Below, in pieces: positions 5,122-14,847 of a DNA stretch of 17,391 nt (positions are counted from its first letter, which is position 1; each line of letters starts with the position of its first letter). Source of the DNA: an uncultured Porphyromonas sp. (GTDB taxonomy: Bacteria; Bacteroidota; Bacteroidia; Bacteroidales; Porphyromonadaceae); the NCBI GenBank assembly GCA_945965245.1, contig CAMFNC010000076.1:1-17391 (forward strand), written 5' to 3'. The notes below the pieces were generated by a model, which worked only from the letters and a program-made list of their open reading frames with translations, had not been told where the DNA came from and made no database searches. The translations under genes were made by a program, and so were the position numbers.

Positions 5122-7387
5122 GCCCATGGAATCCTATAATAACCATCAGAAAACTCCTAAAAGAAAATGGACTCCGGTGAAGCGGTTTCGCCTTACCATA
5201 GCTGTATTGGCTTTGCTGATGTTGGCCATTTTTTTTAAAATTCTGTATGTTATGGTTGTAGAGGGTGATCGATGGCGCGAAATCGGTTCACGCCTGAACC
5301 CGCCCGAATTGGTGGTGGTAAATCCCATCCGAGGCAGTATATACGATGAGCGCGAGCGCTTGGTAGCGGTTACAGCTCCTTACTACCGATTGTTTTTCGA
5401 TTTCAAGGCTCCGGCATTCACCGAAATTCCACGTGACAGTATGAGGATGATGTTGGATTCGTTGGCCACGGTAATTAGTGAAAAGTATGCTCAATCTGCC
5501 CATCCGGTCAAAAAATCTGATTTGCTACGTCAGTGGCAGCAGGGTATCAATAAGCGTAGTCGCTATTGGCCGGTATATCGCTACAATGTTTCTTATTTGG
5601 AAATGGAGGAAATGAGCGAGCATTTCCCATTGGCTCCGCATAAACGCGGAAACCGCACGGTGCCAAGTCCTTTTAAGCGTTTTATCAATAAGCAAGAACA
5701 GAGTAGCCGCATGAATCCTTTTGGCTCTTTGGCTATGCGAACCATCGGTCGTGTATATGGTGAGAAAGAAGAAGGGCTATCCAAGGCTCGTAATGGTTTG
5801 GAATTGGCATACGACTCGTTGCTTAGAGGCAAGACGGGGCAGGCGATTCGTACCTATAACGGTGGTAAACGAAATCTCAATACGATAGAAGAGCCGGTAA
5901 GAGGCGCCGATGTGTACGCCACCATCAATATGGATGTGCAGAGTATTGTGGAAGAAGTTTTGCGTCGCCGACTTATAGACGTGGACGCCGGTAGCGGTAC
6001 ATGTGTGTTGATGGAGGTACAGACCGGTAAGATATTGGCCATCAGCAACCTCGGTAGGCAATCCGAAGGGGTGTATGCCGAAACTATGAACTATGCTTTG
6101 CAAGATATGTCGGAGCCGGGTTCTACTTTCAAGACGGCAAGTCTGCTCGTGGCACTGAATGATGGGACAATCACTCCGGAAAGTTTGGTGGAAAGAGGCA
6201 ACGGACTTTGGAAGGTGGGAGGCCGAACAGTGCGTGACCATAATGCCAATAGAGGCGAAAGTGTTATTACCGCATCTCGAGCGTTAGAAACCTCTAGCAA
6301 CGTGGGGATAGCCAAAATCATCTATAAGTACTATTCCGATAATCCCGATGATTATGTGCAGAAAATCCGCAATATGGGTTTTGGCTTGGATCTGAAACTC
6401 GAAATTCAGGGATATGAAAAAGCCCGGGTGCGTAAACGCTCGGACAATCCCAATCGCTGGTATGGCACCACTTTGGCATGGATGAGCTATGGATATGAAA
6501 CACAGATACCGCCCATATACACCTTGGCTTTTTATAATGCCATTGCCAATAACGGCAAATATATGCGCCCGTATTTTGTCAATCGGGTGGTGGATGCCAA
6601 GGGAAATACCATTGTGGAGCACAAACCTACCGTATTAATTGATAGCATAGCTAATCCACAAGCTATTCGTGACATCCAAGAGATGCTTTATAATGTGGTG
6701 TGGAAAGGCACGGGTAAACCAGTGCAGTCGAATGTTGTTTCCGTCAGTGGCAAAACGGGTACGGCTCAGCTTGCCGGTGGTGGAGGGAAAGGCTATCATG
6801 CCGGTGCTACCCGATATCAAGTTTCGTTTGTGGGCTATTTTCCCAGCGAAAAGCCCAAATATACCTGCATTGCGGTGGTACGTGAGCCTAATCCGTCACG
6901 TGCTTATCCGGGTGGAGGTAATGTGACGGGGCCTATCGTGCGCGATATTGCCGAGCGATTGGTGGCATTGGAAAGTCCGCGAACCTTGGATTCTTTGGGA
7001 CAACGTCATCATCCGCTGCCCCATCAGATTTCGCGTGGTTCATCTGAAGCCCTCAAGCAAACGCTTCGACAGCAACATATCCCTTACGTAGAAGAGTCAT
7101 CAGCCAAAGACTCCAAATGGGTGAATGTATCGAGACAAGATAGGGAGGTAAAACTGAGTGCCATGCCGGTATATAAAGAAACGCTCATGCCCAATGTAGT
7201 AGGAATGTCACCGCGTGATGCCACATTGATTTTGTTGCGCCGGGGCTTGCGACCTCACATCATTGGTTATGGCAATGTGAAACAACAGGAACCCTCTGCC
7301 GGAAATCCCATCAAGCCGGGTATGACGGTGAAAATACGTTTAGATTATTCAGACGAATCTCAGATAAAAAATGACAAAAACACTTAA
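5111..7387 (+). CDS. ftsI: FtsI / penicillin-binding protein, septal transpeptidase
   Basis: A 758-residue class B penicillin-binding protein that crosslinks septal peptidoglycan on the outer face of the inner membrane. A short basic cytoplasmic tail precedes one membrane helix (about 28-46), then the dimerisation domain with NPIRGSIYDERERLVA, then the transpeptidase with all three active-site motifs: S338-T-F-K341, S395-S-N397 and K548-T-G550. A PASTA domain (about 692-748, MPNVVGMSPRDATLILL) closes it, as in other Bacteroidales FtsI. The reading frame is open further upstream, but the ATG at 5111 (11-nt overlap with ftsL) is the first sensible start; the ATG at 5126, 4 nt after the ftsL stop, is an equally possible choice and would remove five residues. 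It overlaps murE by 17 nt, so translation is probably coupled. Confidence 0.95.
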   Translation: MSNKPMESYNNHQKTPKRKWTPVKRFRLTIAVLALLMLAIFFKILYVMVVEGDRWREIGSRLNPPELVVVNPIRGSIYDERERLVAVTAPYYRLFFDFKAPAFTEIPRDSMRMMLDSLATVISEKYAQSAHPVKKSDLLRQWQQGINKRSRYWPVYRYNVSYLEMEEMSEHFPLAPHKRGNRTVPSPFKRFINKQEQSSRMNPFGSLAMRTIGRVYGEKEEGLSKARNGLELAYDSLLRGKTGQAIRTYNGGKRNLNTIEEPVRGADVYATINMDVQSIVEEVLRRRLIDVDAGSGTCVLMEVQTGKILAISNLGRQSEGVYAETMNYALQDMSEPGSTFKTASLLVALNDGTITPESLVERGNGLWKVGGRTVRDHNANRGESVITASRALETSSNVGIAKIIYKYYSDNPDDYVQKIRNMGFGLDLKLEIQGYEKARVRKRSDNPNRWYGTTLAWMSYGYETQIPPIYTLAFYNAIANNGKYMRPYFVNRVVDAKGNTIVEHKPTVLIDSIANPQAIRDIQEMLYNVVWKGTGKPVQSNVVSVSGKTGTAQLAGGGGKGYHAGATRYQVSFVGYFPSEKPKYTCIAVVREPNPSRAYPGGGNVTGPIVRDIAERLVALESPRTLDSLGQRHHPLPHQISRGSSEALKQTLRQQHIPYVEESSAKDSKWVNVSRQDREVKLSAMPVYKETLMPNVVGMSPRDATLILLRRGLRPHIIGYGNVKQQEPSAGNPIKPGMTVKIRLDYSDESQIKNDKNT

Positions 7388-8837
7388 AGAAATTATCGAA
7401 CGCCTCGAACCTATCAGCATTTTAGGTTCAGAGAATATAGACATTCACTTGATAACCACAGACTCTCGCCAAGTGCAGCATGGTAGTCTCTTTGCTGCTG
7501 TTCGGGGCACGAATGTAGATGGTCATTTATTCATAGACAAGGCCATTGCTGCCGGAGCTGTAGCTATTCTGACCGAAGAGGCTCCTGTCGCCCCTGTCAA
7601 GGATGTTTGCTATGTGATAGTGAAAAATACGCATGAGGCTGTGGGATTGGTGGCTTCGGCTTGGTATGATTATCCTTCGGAAAAAGTAAAATTGGTGGGA
7701 GTAACCGGTACCAACGGCAAAACGACCATTGCCACGCTGCTGCATGAATTATTCACTGCCGCTGGACATAAATGCGGTTTGTTAAGCACGGTGTGCAATA
7801 AAATCGGGCGTGTGGAAAGCCCCACCACGCATACTACGCCGGATCCGCTCTCTTTGCAGGAGTTGGTTTGGGAAATGGTGCGTGCGGAATGCCGGTACGT
7901 ATTTATGGAAGTAAGTTCACATGCGGCAGATCAGAAACGCATTGCGGGTTTGGATTTCGATGGGGCTATTTTTACGAATCTCACGCGAGACCATCTCGAT
8001 TATCATGGCACGGTACAGAATTACCTGAATGCTAAAAAAAGTTTCTTCGATGAATTGCCAGCAAAAGCTTTTGCCCTGACCAACAAGGATGACAAAAACG
8101 GCATGGTTATGCTGCAAAATACGCGTGCCCGCAAAGCTGCGTATGCCCGCAAGACCGATGCAGATTTCAAGGCTTCGGTGGAGGCTCGCTATGCCGATAG
8201 TACTGATTTGATATTGGATGGTAAACCCATTACCATTCGTTTGGTGGGCGATTTCAATGTGTATAATATCTTGGCTATTTATGGTGCCGCCCGTTTGTTG
8301 GGTATGGAGCGCGACGAGGCTTTGCTGCACCTCTCTAAGTTGACCCCCGTGAGCGGACGTTTTGAGGTATTGCCTTCGCCCGATGGTCGTTTTACCGCCA
8401 TTGTGGATTATGCGCATACGCCCGATGCCATTACCAATGTGCTCGAAACCATTGCTCCACTGGTTCAGCGGGGAGGAGAAATTATCTGCGTATTGGGAGC
8501 CGGAGGAGATCGCGACCGTGGCAAGCGTCCGTTGATGGCACAAGCCGCTTGCGCTTTGGCCGGCAGGGTTATCCTCACCAGCGATAATCCGCGAAGTGAA
8601 GACCCTGAAACCATTATAGAAGAGATGAAAGCCGGGCTTACCCCTGATCAGCAAAATCGTGTGCTCTGTATCACCGACAGACGTGAGGCTATCCGCACAG
8701 CGTGCACGCTGGCACAGCAAAATGACTATGTGCTGATTGCCGGTAAGGGTCATGAAACATATCAAGAAATCAAAGGTGTACGTCACCATTTCGACGACCG
8801 AGAAGTTGTACGCAAATATTTCTCTACCATTCAATAA
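7371..8837 (+). CDS. murE: MurE, UDP-MurNAc-L-Ala-D-Glu:meso-DAP ligase
   Basis: A 488-residue cytosolic Mur ligase that adds the third stem-peptide residue using ATP. Visible parts: the N-terminal UDP-binding domain (TTDSRQVQHGSLFAAVRG, 29-46), the P-loop GTNGKTT (113-119), TTHTTPDP, the MEVSSHA and NLTRDHLDYHG segments, and the C-terminal DNPR motif at 405-408. DNPR is the signature for meso-diaminopimelate rather than lysine, which fits Bacteroidota. The ATG lies inside the end of ftsI, giving a 17-nt overlap, and mraY follows 12 nt after the stop. Confidence 0.97.
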   Translation: MTKTLKEIIERLEPISILGSENIDIHLITTDSRQVQHGSLFAAVRGTNVDGHLFIDKAIAAGAVAILTEEAPVAPVKDVCYVIVKNTHEAVGLVASAWYDYPSEKVKLVGVTGTNGKTTIATLLHELFTAAGHKCGLLSTVCNKIGRVESPTTHTTPDPLSLQELVWEMVRAECRYVFMEVSSHAADQKRIAGLDFDGAIFTNLTRDHLDYHGTVQNYLNAKKSFFDELPAKAFALTNKDDKNGMVMLQNTRARKAAYARKTDADFKASVEARYADSTDLILDGKPITIRLVGDFNVYNILAIYGAARLLGMERDEALLHLSKLTPVSGRFEVLPSPDGRFTAIVDYAHTPDAITNVLETIAPLVQRGGEIICVLGAGGDRDRGKRPLMAQAACALAGRVILTSDNPRSEDPETIIEEMKAGLTPDQQNRVLCITDRREAIRTACTLAQQNDYVLIAGKGHETYQEIKGVRHHFDDREVVRKYFSTIQ

Positions 8838-8849
8838 TACTCATTAGGC

Positions 8850-10109
8850 ATGCTCTATTATCTGGCAGATTTACTTTCCGAATGGAATTTCCCCGGTGCA
8901 CGTCTTTTGCACTATGTTTCTTTTCGTGTGGCTATTGCCGTGATACTTTCGTTGTTGATTTCCACGGTGTATGGCCAAAGGATTATCCATAAGTTGCAGC
9001 GTTTGCAGATAGGCGAAACGATTCGTGATTTGGGTTTGGAAGGGCAGATGTCCAAAGCCGGTACCCCCACTATGGGAGGAGTGATTATTATCTTGGCTAT
9101 ACTGATACCTACGTTGCTTACGGCTCGTTTGGATAATGTATACGTATTGCTGATGATTATCACCACTGTGCTGATGGGATGTCTTGGTTTCATCGATGAC
9201 TATATCAAGGTGTTTCGCAAGAACAAGAAAGGCTTGCCTGGAAAGTACAAAATTTGCGGTCAGATTGTTTTAGGGCTTATCGTGGGTATTACGCTCTTTA
9301 TGAGTCCGGCAGTGGTAATCAAGCAAAACAGTGAAGTGGTGCACAATGGCACAGTGCAGGAGGTGCGTTTTGATAATACCGAAACCAAATCAACTAAAAC
9401 AACCATTCCATTTCTTAAAAATAATAACTTGGATTATAGCAAGATCTTTCCTGTGGAGGGCGAAAGCGGCCGAATAATCGGGTTGCTTATTTTTGTGGGG
9501 ATGACCGTTTTTATTGTGACCATGCTTTCCAACTGTGTCAATCTGACTGATGGTATCGACGGATTAGCCAGTGGTTCATCTGCCATTGTGGGAGTTGTGT
9601 TGGGTATATTTGCCTATGTATCTTCGCATATACAAATGGCTTCGTATCTCAATATTATGTTCATTCCCGGGGCAGAGGAATTGACCATCTTTGCGGCGGC
9701 GTTTGTGGGAGCCACGTTGGGTTTCATCTGGTATAACGGCTTCCCGGCACAAGTGTTTATGGGAGATACCGGCAGTCTAACTTTGGGTGGTATAATTGGT
9801 GTATTCTCCGTGATTATTCGCAAAGAACTGCTGTTGCCCATTCTCTGCGGTGTTTTCATAGTGGAGGGAATATCCGTGATTATGCAAGTGAGTTATTATA
9901 AATACACCAAAAAGAAGACCGGAACCGGGGTGCGAATCTTCAAGATGACGCCTTTGCATCATCATTTCCAAACGGAAGGAGGCAAAGCCACTGCCAGCTT
10001 GATTAAGCATCCGGTGGCTCCCATCCAGGAAAATAAAATCACAACCCGATTTCTCATCGTGGGGGTTATCTTGGCCGTGCTCACGGTGGTAACGCTCAAA
10101 ATGCGATAA
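8850..10109 (+). CDS. mraY: MraY, phospho-MurNAc-pentapeptide translocase
   Basis: A 419-residue polytopic membrane enzyme that moves phospho-MurNAc-pentapeptide from UDP to undecaprenyl phosphate, making lipid I. Signature motifs: SKAGTPTMGG (68-77), DDYIK with Asp116-Asp117, NLTDGIDGLA (231-240), MGDTGSL (304-310) and PLHHHFQ (368-374). It is about 60 residues longer than the E. coli enzyme. The extra sequence is a hydrophilic insert at about 158-207, between two membrane helices, and a shorter one after the HHHF motif (about 375-397). Similar inserts are, to my knowledge, general in Bacteroidales. It is packed between murE and murD (8-nt gap). Confidence 0.97.
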   Translation: MLYYLADLLSEWNFPGARLLHYVSFRVAIAVILSLLISTVYGQRIIHKLQRLQIGETIRDLGLEGQMSKAGTPTMGGVIIILAILIPTLLTARLDNVYVLLMIITTVLMGCLGFIDDYIKVFRKNKKGLPGKYKICGQIVLGLIVGITLFMSPAVVIKQNSEVVHNGTVQEVRFDNTETKSTKTTIPFLKNNNLDYSKIFPVEGESGRIIGLLIFVGMTVFIVTMLSNCVNLTDGIDGLASGSSAIVGVVLGIFAYVSSHIQMASYLNIMFIPGAEELTIFAAAFVGATLGFIWYNGFPAQVFMGDTGSLTLGGIIGVFSVIIRKELLLPILCGVFIVEGISVIMQVSYYKYTKKKTGTGVRIFKMTPLHHHFQTEGGKATASLIKHPVAPIQENKITTRFLIVGVILAVLTVVTLKMR

Positions 10110-10117
10110 ATACAGAT

Positions 10118-11476
10118 ATGTCACAACAGTTATATCACACCGTGATACTCGGTGCAGGTGAGAGTGGCGTGGGTGCAGCTCTGCTCTGTCAAAAGGAAAA
10201 TTTAAGCGTATTCGTTTCAGATCGTGGCACCATTGCTCCCAAATATCGTGCCGAATTGGAGGCGCATCGTATCCCATTCGAGGAGGGTAAACATTCCGAT
10301 GAATTGATACTTTCGGCTACTCAAATCGTTAAAAGTCCAGGCATCCCTCTTACTGCTCAATTGGTGGCTAAGGCTTTGGAAAAGCAAATCCCTGTCATTT
10401 CTGAAATAGAGTTGGCCGGCAGATACACTCGCTCTTTCATGATTGGTATTACCGGTAGCAACGGTAAAACCACTACTACGATGTGGCTTTACCATATTTT
10501 GAGCAGCGCCGGCTATGATGTGGGATTGGCAGGCAACGTGGGTTTCAGTCTAGCACGCCAGGTAGCGTATGAACCGCATGATTATTATGTTATCGAGTTG
10601 AGCAGTTTTCAGCTGGATAATATGTATGATTTCCGCTGCAATATTGCTCTCTTGCTCAATATCACGCCCGATCATTTGGATAGGTATGATCATAGTTTCG
10701 ATTTGTATGCACAAGCCAAGATGCGTATTTTGCAAAATCAAACTGCCGATGATGCCGTTGTTTATTGGGGAGCAGACCCTTATATTTCGGCAGATATGCA
10801 GAAGCGCAATCATCCTGCCCATCAATTGGTTTTCCGTATTGAACCTAATCCGGAAGCAGCAGCCGAATGTCAAGCCGATGGTATCATACGTTGCAATTAC
10901 AGGGAGCGTTGTTTCACCTATCCGGTGTCTGAATTAGCTCTGCCGGGACCTCATAACTTGCAGAATGCGATGGCGGCTATATTGGCAGCCTTAGCCGTCG
11001 GAGTACCTGATGAAATATTGCGCCAAGCTCTGCATGACTTTAAGAATGTACCACACCGCTTGGAGTATATTGCCACGGTAGATGATGTGCGATATATCAA
11101 CGACTCCAAGGCTACCAACATCAACTCCACACAATACGCATTGCAGAGCATGAACACTCCTGTGGTACTGATACTGGGCGGAACGGACAAAGGCAATGAC
11201 TATGCCGATATAGAAGATTTGGTGCTTCCTCGTGCGCGTGGACTGATATTTTTGGGTGTGGATAATGCCAAATTGCATCGTTCGTTTGATGGTAAAGTGT
11301 CTCAAATAGCTGATGCACGTAGCATGCATGAAGCCATTGCTCAAGCTCGTGCCATGGCACAAAAGGGGGATACGGTATTGTTATCGCCTGCTTGCGCCAG
11401 CTTCGACCTTTTCAAAAATTATGAAGACCGAGGTGACCAATTCCGCGTCGAGGTTCTTGCCCTGACATCCAAATAA
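10118..11476 (+). CDS. murD: MurD, UDP-MurNAc-L-Ala:D-Glu ligase
   Basis: A 452-residue cytosolic Mur ligase adding D-glutamate to UDP-MurNAc-L-Ala. It shows an N-terminal Rossmann-like start (HTVILGAGESGVGAA), the ATP P-loop GSNGKTTTT (113-121), ELSSFQLD and NITPDHLDRYD in the central domain, and NDSKATN plus SPACASFDLFKNYEDRGDQF in the C-terminal domain. It is the last gene of the plus-strand cell-wall run. In many Bacteroidales ftsW and murG follow here; in this window the strand instead ends at a terminator facing a convergent operon. Confidence 0.97.
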   Translation: MSQQLYHTVILGAGESGVGAALLCQKENLSVFVSDRGTIAPKYRAELEAHRIPFEEGKHSDELILSATQIVKSPGIPLTAQLVAKALEKQIPVISEIELAGRYTRSFMIGITGSNGKTTTTMWLYHILSSAGYDVGLAGNVGFSLARQVAYEPHDYYVIELSSFQLDNMYDFRCNIALLLNITPDHLDRYDHSFDLYAQAKMRILQNQTADDAVVYWGADPYISADMQKRNHPAHQLVFRIEPNPEAAAECQADGIIRCNYRERCFTYPVSELALPGPHNLQNAMAAILAALAVGVPDEILRQALHDFKNVPHRLEYIATVDDVRYINDSKATNINSTQYALQSMNTPVVLILGGTDKGNDYADIEDLVLPRARGLIFLGVDNAKLHRSFDGKVSQIADARSMHEAIAQARAMAQKGDTVLLSPACASFDLFKNYEDRGDQFRVEVLALTSK

Positions 11477-11514
11477 ACCCTCGGACAGACTGCTTATTTC
11501 GTCCATCAAAAATC

Positions 11515-11559
11515 AAAAGCCGTTTTTGTCACTCGCATTTGAGTGCAAAAACGGCTTTT
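11515..11559. terminator. Bidirectional terminator between murD and pepT
   Basis: AAAAGCCGTTTTTG (11515-11528) pairs perfectly with CAAAAACGGCTTTT (11546-11559). After one bulged T, CACTC/GAGTG extends the stem below a 6-nt loop. A-rich and T-rich flanks on the two sides mean it can end transcripts from murD on the plus strand and from pepT on the minus strand. Confidence 0.9.
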
Positions 11560-11589
11560 ATTTTGCTGTAAAGTCAGTAGGGGTGAGGA

Positions 11590-12807
11590 TTATGCTGCCC
11601 AAAGTTTAGCCAACTCAATGATTACACGCACGGCGCGTTCCATCGTGGTGTAAGACACATACTCGAACTTGCCGTGGAAGTTTGCACCGCCCGTAAACAG
11701 GTTCGGGCAGGGCAATCCCATATAACTCAGCCGTGAACCGTCCGTACCACCTCGGATGGGCTTTACGTCCGGGGCTACACCCACCAGCTTCATGGCTTCG
11801 AGTGCGCGGTCGATGACTTCGGGGTGCGGCTCCAGCATTTCACGCATATTGTAGTATTGGTCACGTAGCTCCAGCATCGCCACTTCCCGTCCTGCACGCT
11901 GATTGACCAAAGCAATCACTGCGCTGATGAGTGATTTTTTTTGTTCGAAAAGTTCACGGTTGTGATCGCGGATGATATAGTGCATGGAGGCTTCTTCCAC
12001 GGCACCGTTCAGTCCGATAAGATGATAGAATCCTTCGTAGTGTTCGGTGTATTCGGGGCGTTGCTCCACGGGCAGCATGGCATGGATGTCCATAGCCACT
12101 TGCAGGGCATTAATCATTTTACCTTTGGCGGAACCGGGGTGAATATTGCGTCCTTGAATTTTAATCTTGGCAGATGCCGCATTAAAGTTTTCGTATTCCA
12201 ATTCTCCTTCCGAACCTCCATCCATCGTATAGGCAAACTTGGCTCCGAATTTCTCCACATCAAAGAAATCTACACCACGACCAATCTCTTCATCCGGAGT
12301 AAATCCAATGCGGATGGTGCCGTGCTTGATTTCCGGGTGAGCCAGCAGCCACTCCACGGCGGTCATTATTTCCGCTACGCCTGCCTTGTCATCGGCTCCC
12401 AACAGCGTAGTGCCATCGGTGTGAATCAATTTATGTCCAATCAGGCGATTTAGTTCGGGGAAATCTTCCACGGTCATGTTTAGATGGTCATTCAGTCGAA
12501 TATCCCCTCCCTGATAGTTTTCGATGATTTGAGGCTTGACGTTCGCTCCGCTCATGTCCGGACTGGTATCCACGTGTGAAATAAAACCGATAACCGGTTT
12601 GTCTTCCATGCCAGGACTGGCAGGCAGTGTGCCCATGGTATAGCCGTAGGAGTCTATGCTCACGTTTTGCAGCCCCATATCCTTCATCTCATCATGTAAA
12701 TGGTGCAGCAGAGTCCATTGCTTGTCGGTGCTGGGGAAAGTTTCGGAGTTTTCGTCACTTTGCGTATCGAAACTCACATATTTCAAAAATCTTTCTAATA
12801 ATTCCAT
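11590..12807 (-). CDS. pepT: Peptidase T (tripeptide aminopeptidase)
   Basis: A 405-residue M20 family metallopeptidase that removes the N-terminal residue of tripeptides in the cytosol. The two-zinc site is visible: HVD (His78, Asp80), GADDKAG with Asp140, PDEEIGRG with Glu173-Glu174, MDGGSEGE with Asp196, and NFHGKFE near the C-terminus; RGGTDGS is the substrate-binding block. Length matches the 408-residue E. coli enzyme. The frame is open to a TTG at 12816, but I chose the ATG at 12807 (MELLERFLKYVSFDTQ), which aligns with the family start. It follows the OPT transporter gene after 15 nt and is likely co-transcribed with it. Confidence 0.95.
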   Translation of the reverse strand: MELLERFLKYVSFDTQSDENSETFPSTDKQWTLLHHLHDEMKDMGLQNVSIDSYGYTMGTLPASPGMEDKPVIGFISHVDTSPDMSGANVKPQIIENYQGGDIRLNDHLNMTVEDFPELNRLIGHKLIHTDGTTLLGADDKAGVAEIMTAVEWLLAHPEIKHGTIRIGFTPDEEIGRGVDFFDVEKFGAKFAYTMDGGSEGELEYENFNAASAKIKIQGRNIHPGSAKGKMINALQVAMDIHAMLPVEQRPEYTEHYEGFYHLIGLNGAVEEASMHYIIRDHNRELFEQKKSLISAVIALVNQRAGREVAMLELRDQYYNMREMLEPHPEVIDRALEAMKLVGVAPDVKPIRGGTDGSRLSYMGLPCPNLFTGGANFHGKFEYVSYTTMERAVRVIIELAKLWAA

Positions 12808-12822
12808 TTTATTCAATTCTAC

Positions 12823-14805
12823 TTATTTGTTCTCTTCTTTAGCACGCTTGGCATCCCAAATGAAATACACCACAATGGCCACATATATCAACACCGTGAG
12901 CAGTTCCGCACCCTTGGTACCATTCCATGCACCGGCATAGAGCACCGTATCGGCTTTCAGATATTTGAGTATGGCGCTGATCACACCCATCAGCGCGCCG
13001 CCGGCAATGAACCCGGAAGCGATGAGCGTACCCTTTTCCTTGCGTGCTCGGCTCAGACCGGGGGTTTTGCTCTTGCCCACGAAATGGCTTACCAATCCGC
13101 CAATTAGCAGTGGCACGTTGAGCTGGAGTGGGATGAACATACCCAAGGCAAAAGCCAGAGCCGGCACCTTTATCATGGTCAATATGAGAGCCAGTACTGC
13201 ACCAGCAAAGTAGAGCATCCACGGAGTGGAGCCACCCTCCATTAGCGGTTTGATTACGGCAGCCATGGCGTTGGCTTGCGGAGCCACCAAGGCTCCTTCG
13301 CCCACAAAGCCGTAGGTCTTATTCAAAATCATCATCACACCGGCAGCCGTGGCCGCAGATACCAGCGTGCCCAAGAACTTCCATTTTTCCTGATTTTTGG
13401 GCGTGCTTCCAATCCAGTAACCTATTTTGAGATCCGTTACAAATCCACCGGCCATGGATAGAGCCGTACATACTACACCGCCAATCAACATGGCAGCCAT
13501 CATACCGCCACGCCCCGAAAGCCCCACACTGACCAAAATCAGAGAAGTCAAAATCAATGTCATCAGCGTCATGCCCGATACCGGATTGCTGCCCACAATA
13601 GCTGTGGCGTTGGCTGCCACTGTGGTAAAGAGGAAAGAAATGACAAATACGATGAGCGTGCTTACCACGGCAAACCACCAATTGTGCAGCACACCGAATT
13701 GGAAGAAAAAGAGAGCTGCCAGCAGAGCTGCCAACATCACAGACATGATGGTGCGCATATTTAAGTCGCATTGGGTACGCTCGGTGTCCACTGCACCTTC
13801 TTTCTTGCCTCCCAATTCGCTTACCGCCAGTTTGAGAGCCTTAACGATAATGCCCGAAGAGCGCACAATGCCGATGATACCGGCCATGGCAATGCCACCG
13901 ATACCCAGCGGACGCGCATAGTTGCTGAATATCTCTTCTGCACTCATTTCGCCCAATACTGCCGTGATGCCATCGCCCACAGGAACCGTCATACCCGGAG
14001 CAAAGTAGCTGATAAGTGGAATGAGCACGAACCAAACCACAAATGAGCCGGCACAAATCAGTGCCGCATATTCCAGACCGATGATATAACCCAGACCCAA
14101 TACGGCAGCACTGGTATTCAGCTTCACCACCACCTTATATTGGTCGGCAATGGCTTGCCCCCAACCGAGAAATCGGGTGGAAATCTCTTCGCGCCACCAA
14201 CCGAATGTGCCGATTATGAAATCGTACAGACCCCCAATCAATCCGCTTACTGCCAAAAGTTTGGTCTGATTGCCGGCACTCTCGCCCGATACCAAAACCT
14301 CGGTGGTAGCGGTAGCTTCAGGAAAAGGATATTTGCCATGCATTTCCTTGACAAAATATTTGCGAAAAGGTATTAGCATCAAGATACCGAGGAAACCGCC
14401 GATGAGCGATGAGAGGAAAATTTGATAAAACTGTGCTTCCAACCCCAGAATGTAAAGTGCCGGCAGTGTAAAGATGGCTCCTGCCACCACCACACCCGAA
14501 CTGGCACCGATGGATTGGATAATGACGTTTTGCCCCAATGTGTTTTTCTTGCCCGATAGTGTACCCACCCCGATGGCAATGATGGCAATAGGGATAGCGG
14601 CTTCGAATACCTGACCCACCTTCAGACCGAGGTATGCGGCTGCGGCCGAAAAAATCACCGCCATCAGGATACCCATCATAATGGCATAGGGTGTAGCTTC
14701 CATAGGTTTTGATTCCGATGGCATCACCGGCCGATAATCTTCACCGGGTTTCAGTTCCCGATAGGCATTATCGGGCAGTTTCTTCAAGTTGTTCTTTTCT
14801 TCCAT
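12823..14805 (-). CDS. OPT family oligopeptide transporter
   Basis: A 660-residue, strongly hydrophobic protein with many predicted membrane helices, of the OPT/YSL superfamily (bacterial OPT branch). Recognisable parts include ATPYAIMMGILMAVIFSAAA near 38-57, the HGKYPFPEATATTEVL segment, GSNPVSGMT in the middle, and a lysine-rich C-terminus. OPT proteins bring small peptides or metal chelates across the inner membrane, driven by protons. Substrate is not determinable, but the tripeptidase gene 15 nt downstream suggests peptides. I chose the ATG at 14805 (MEEKNNLKKLPDNAYRELKP); the frame is open to a TTG at 14868, which lies upstream of the predicted transcription start and is unlikely. Confidence 0.93.
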   Translation of the reverse strand: MEEKNNLKKLPDNAYRELKPGEDYRPVMPSESKPMEATPYAIMMGILMAVIFSAAAAYLGLKVGQVFEAAIPIAIIAIGVGTLSGKKNTLGQNVIIQSIGASSGVVVAGAIFTLPALYILGLEAQFYQIFLSSLIGGFLGILMLIPFRKYFVKEMHGKYPFPEATATTEVLVSGESAGNQTKLLAVSGLIGGLYDFIIGTFGWWREEISTRFLGWGQAIADQYKVVVKLNTSAAVLGLGYIIGLEYAALICAGSFVVWFVLIPLISYFAPGMTVPVGDGITAVLGEMSAEEIFSNYARPLGIGGIAMAGIIGIVRSSGIIVKALKLAVSELGGKKEGAVDTERTQCDLNMRTIMSVMLAALLAALFFFQFGVLHNWWFAVVSTLIVFVISFLFTTVAANATAIVGSNPVSGMTLMTLILTSLILVSVGLSGRGGMMAAMLIGGVVCTALSMAGGFVTDLKIGYWIGSTPKNQEKWKFLGTLVSAATAAGVMMILNKTYGFVGEGALVAPQANAMAAVIKPLMEGGSTPWMLYFAGAVLALILTMIKVPALAFALGMFIPLQLNVPLLIGGLVSHFVGKSKTPGLSRARKEKGTLIASGFIAGGALMGVISAILKYLKADTVLYAGAWNGTKGAELLTVLIYVAIVVYFIWDAKRAKEENK

Positions 14806-14847
14806 AAAACTAGGTTGTATGTGTTGAACGTTAAAATAGTCTATTAA

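Noticed and set aside
5777..6241. Minus-strand open frame opposite ftsI
   Set aside because: Antisense shadow of the transpeptidase gene with no family likeness.
7917..8834. Long minus-strand open frame of 305 codons opposite murE
   Set aside because: It lies fully opposite a clear Mur ligase gene, has no recognisable domain, and results from the codon bias of murE.
11941..12453. Plus-strand open frame of 170 codons opposite pepT
   Set aside because: Antisense of a conserved peptidase with no protein family features.
12808..12816. TTG start for pepT
   Set aside because: The ATG at 12807 gives the family N-terminus and a better start codon.
13427..13921. Plus-strand open frames opposite the OPT gene
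   Set aside because: They mirror codons of the transporter's membrane segments and have no independent support.
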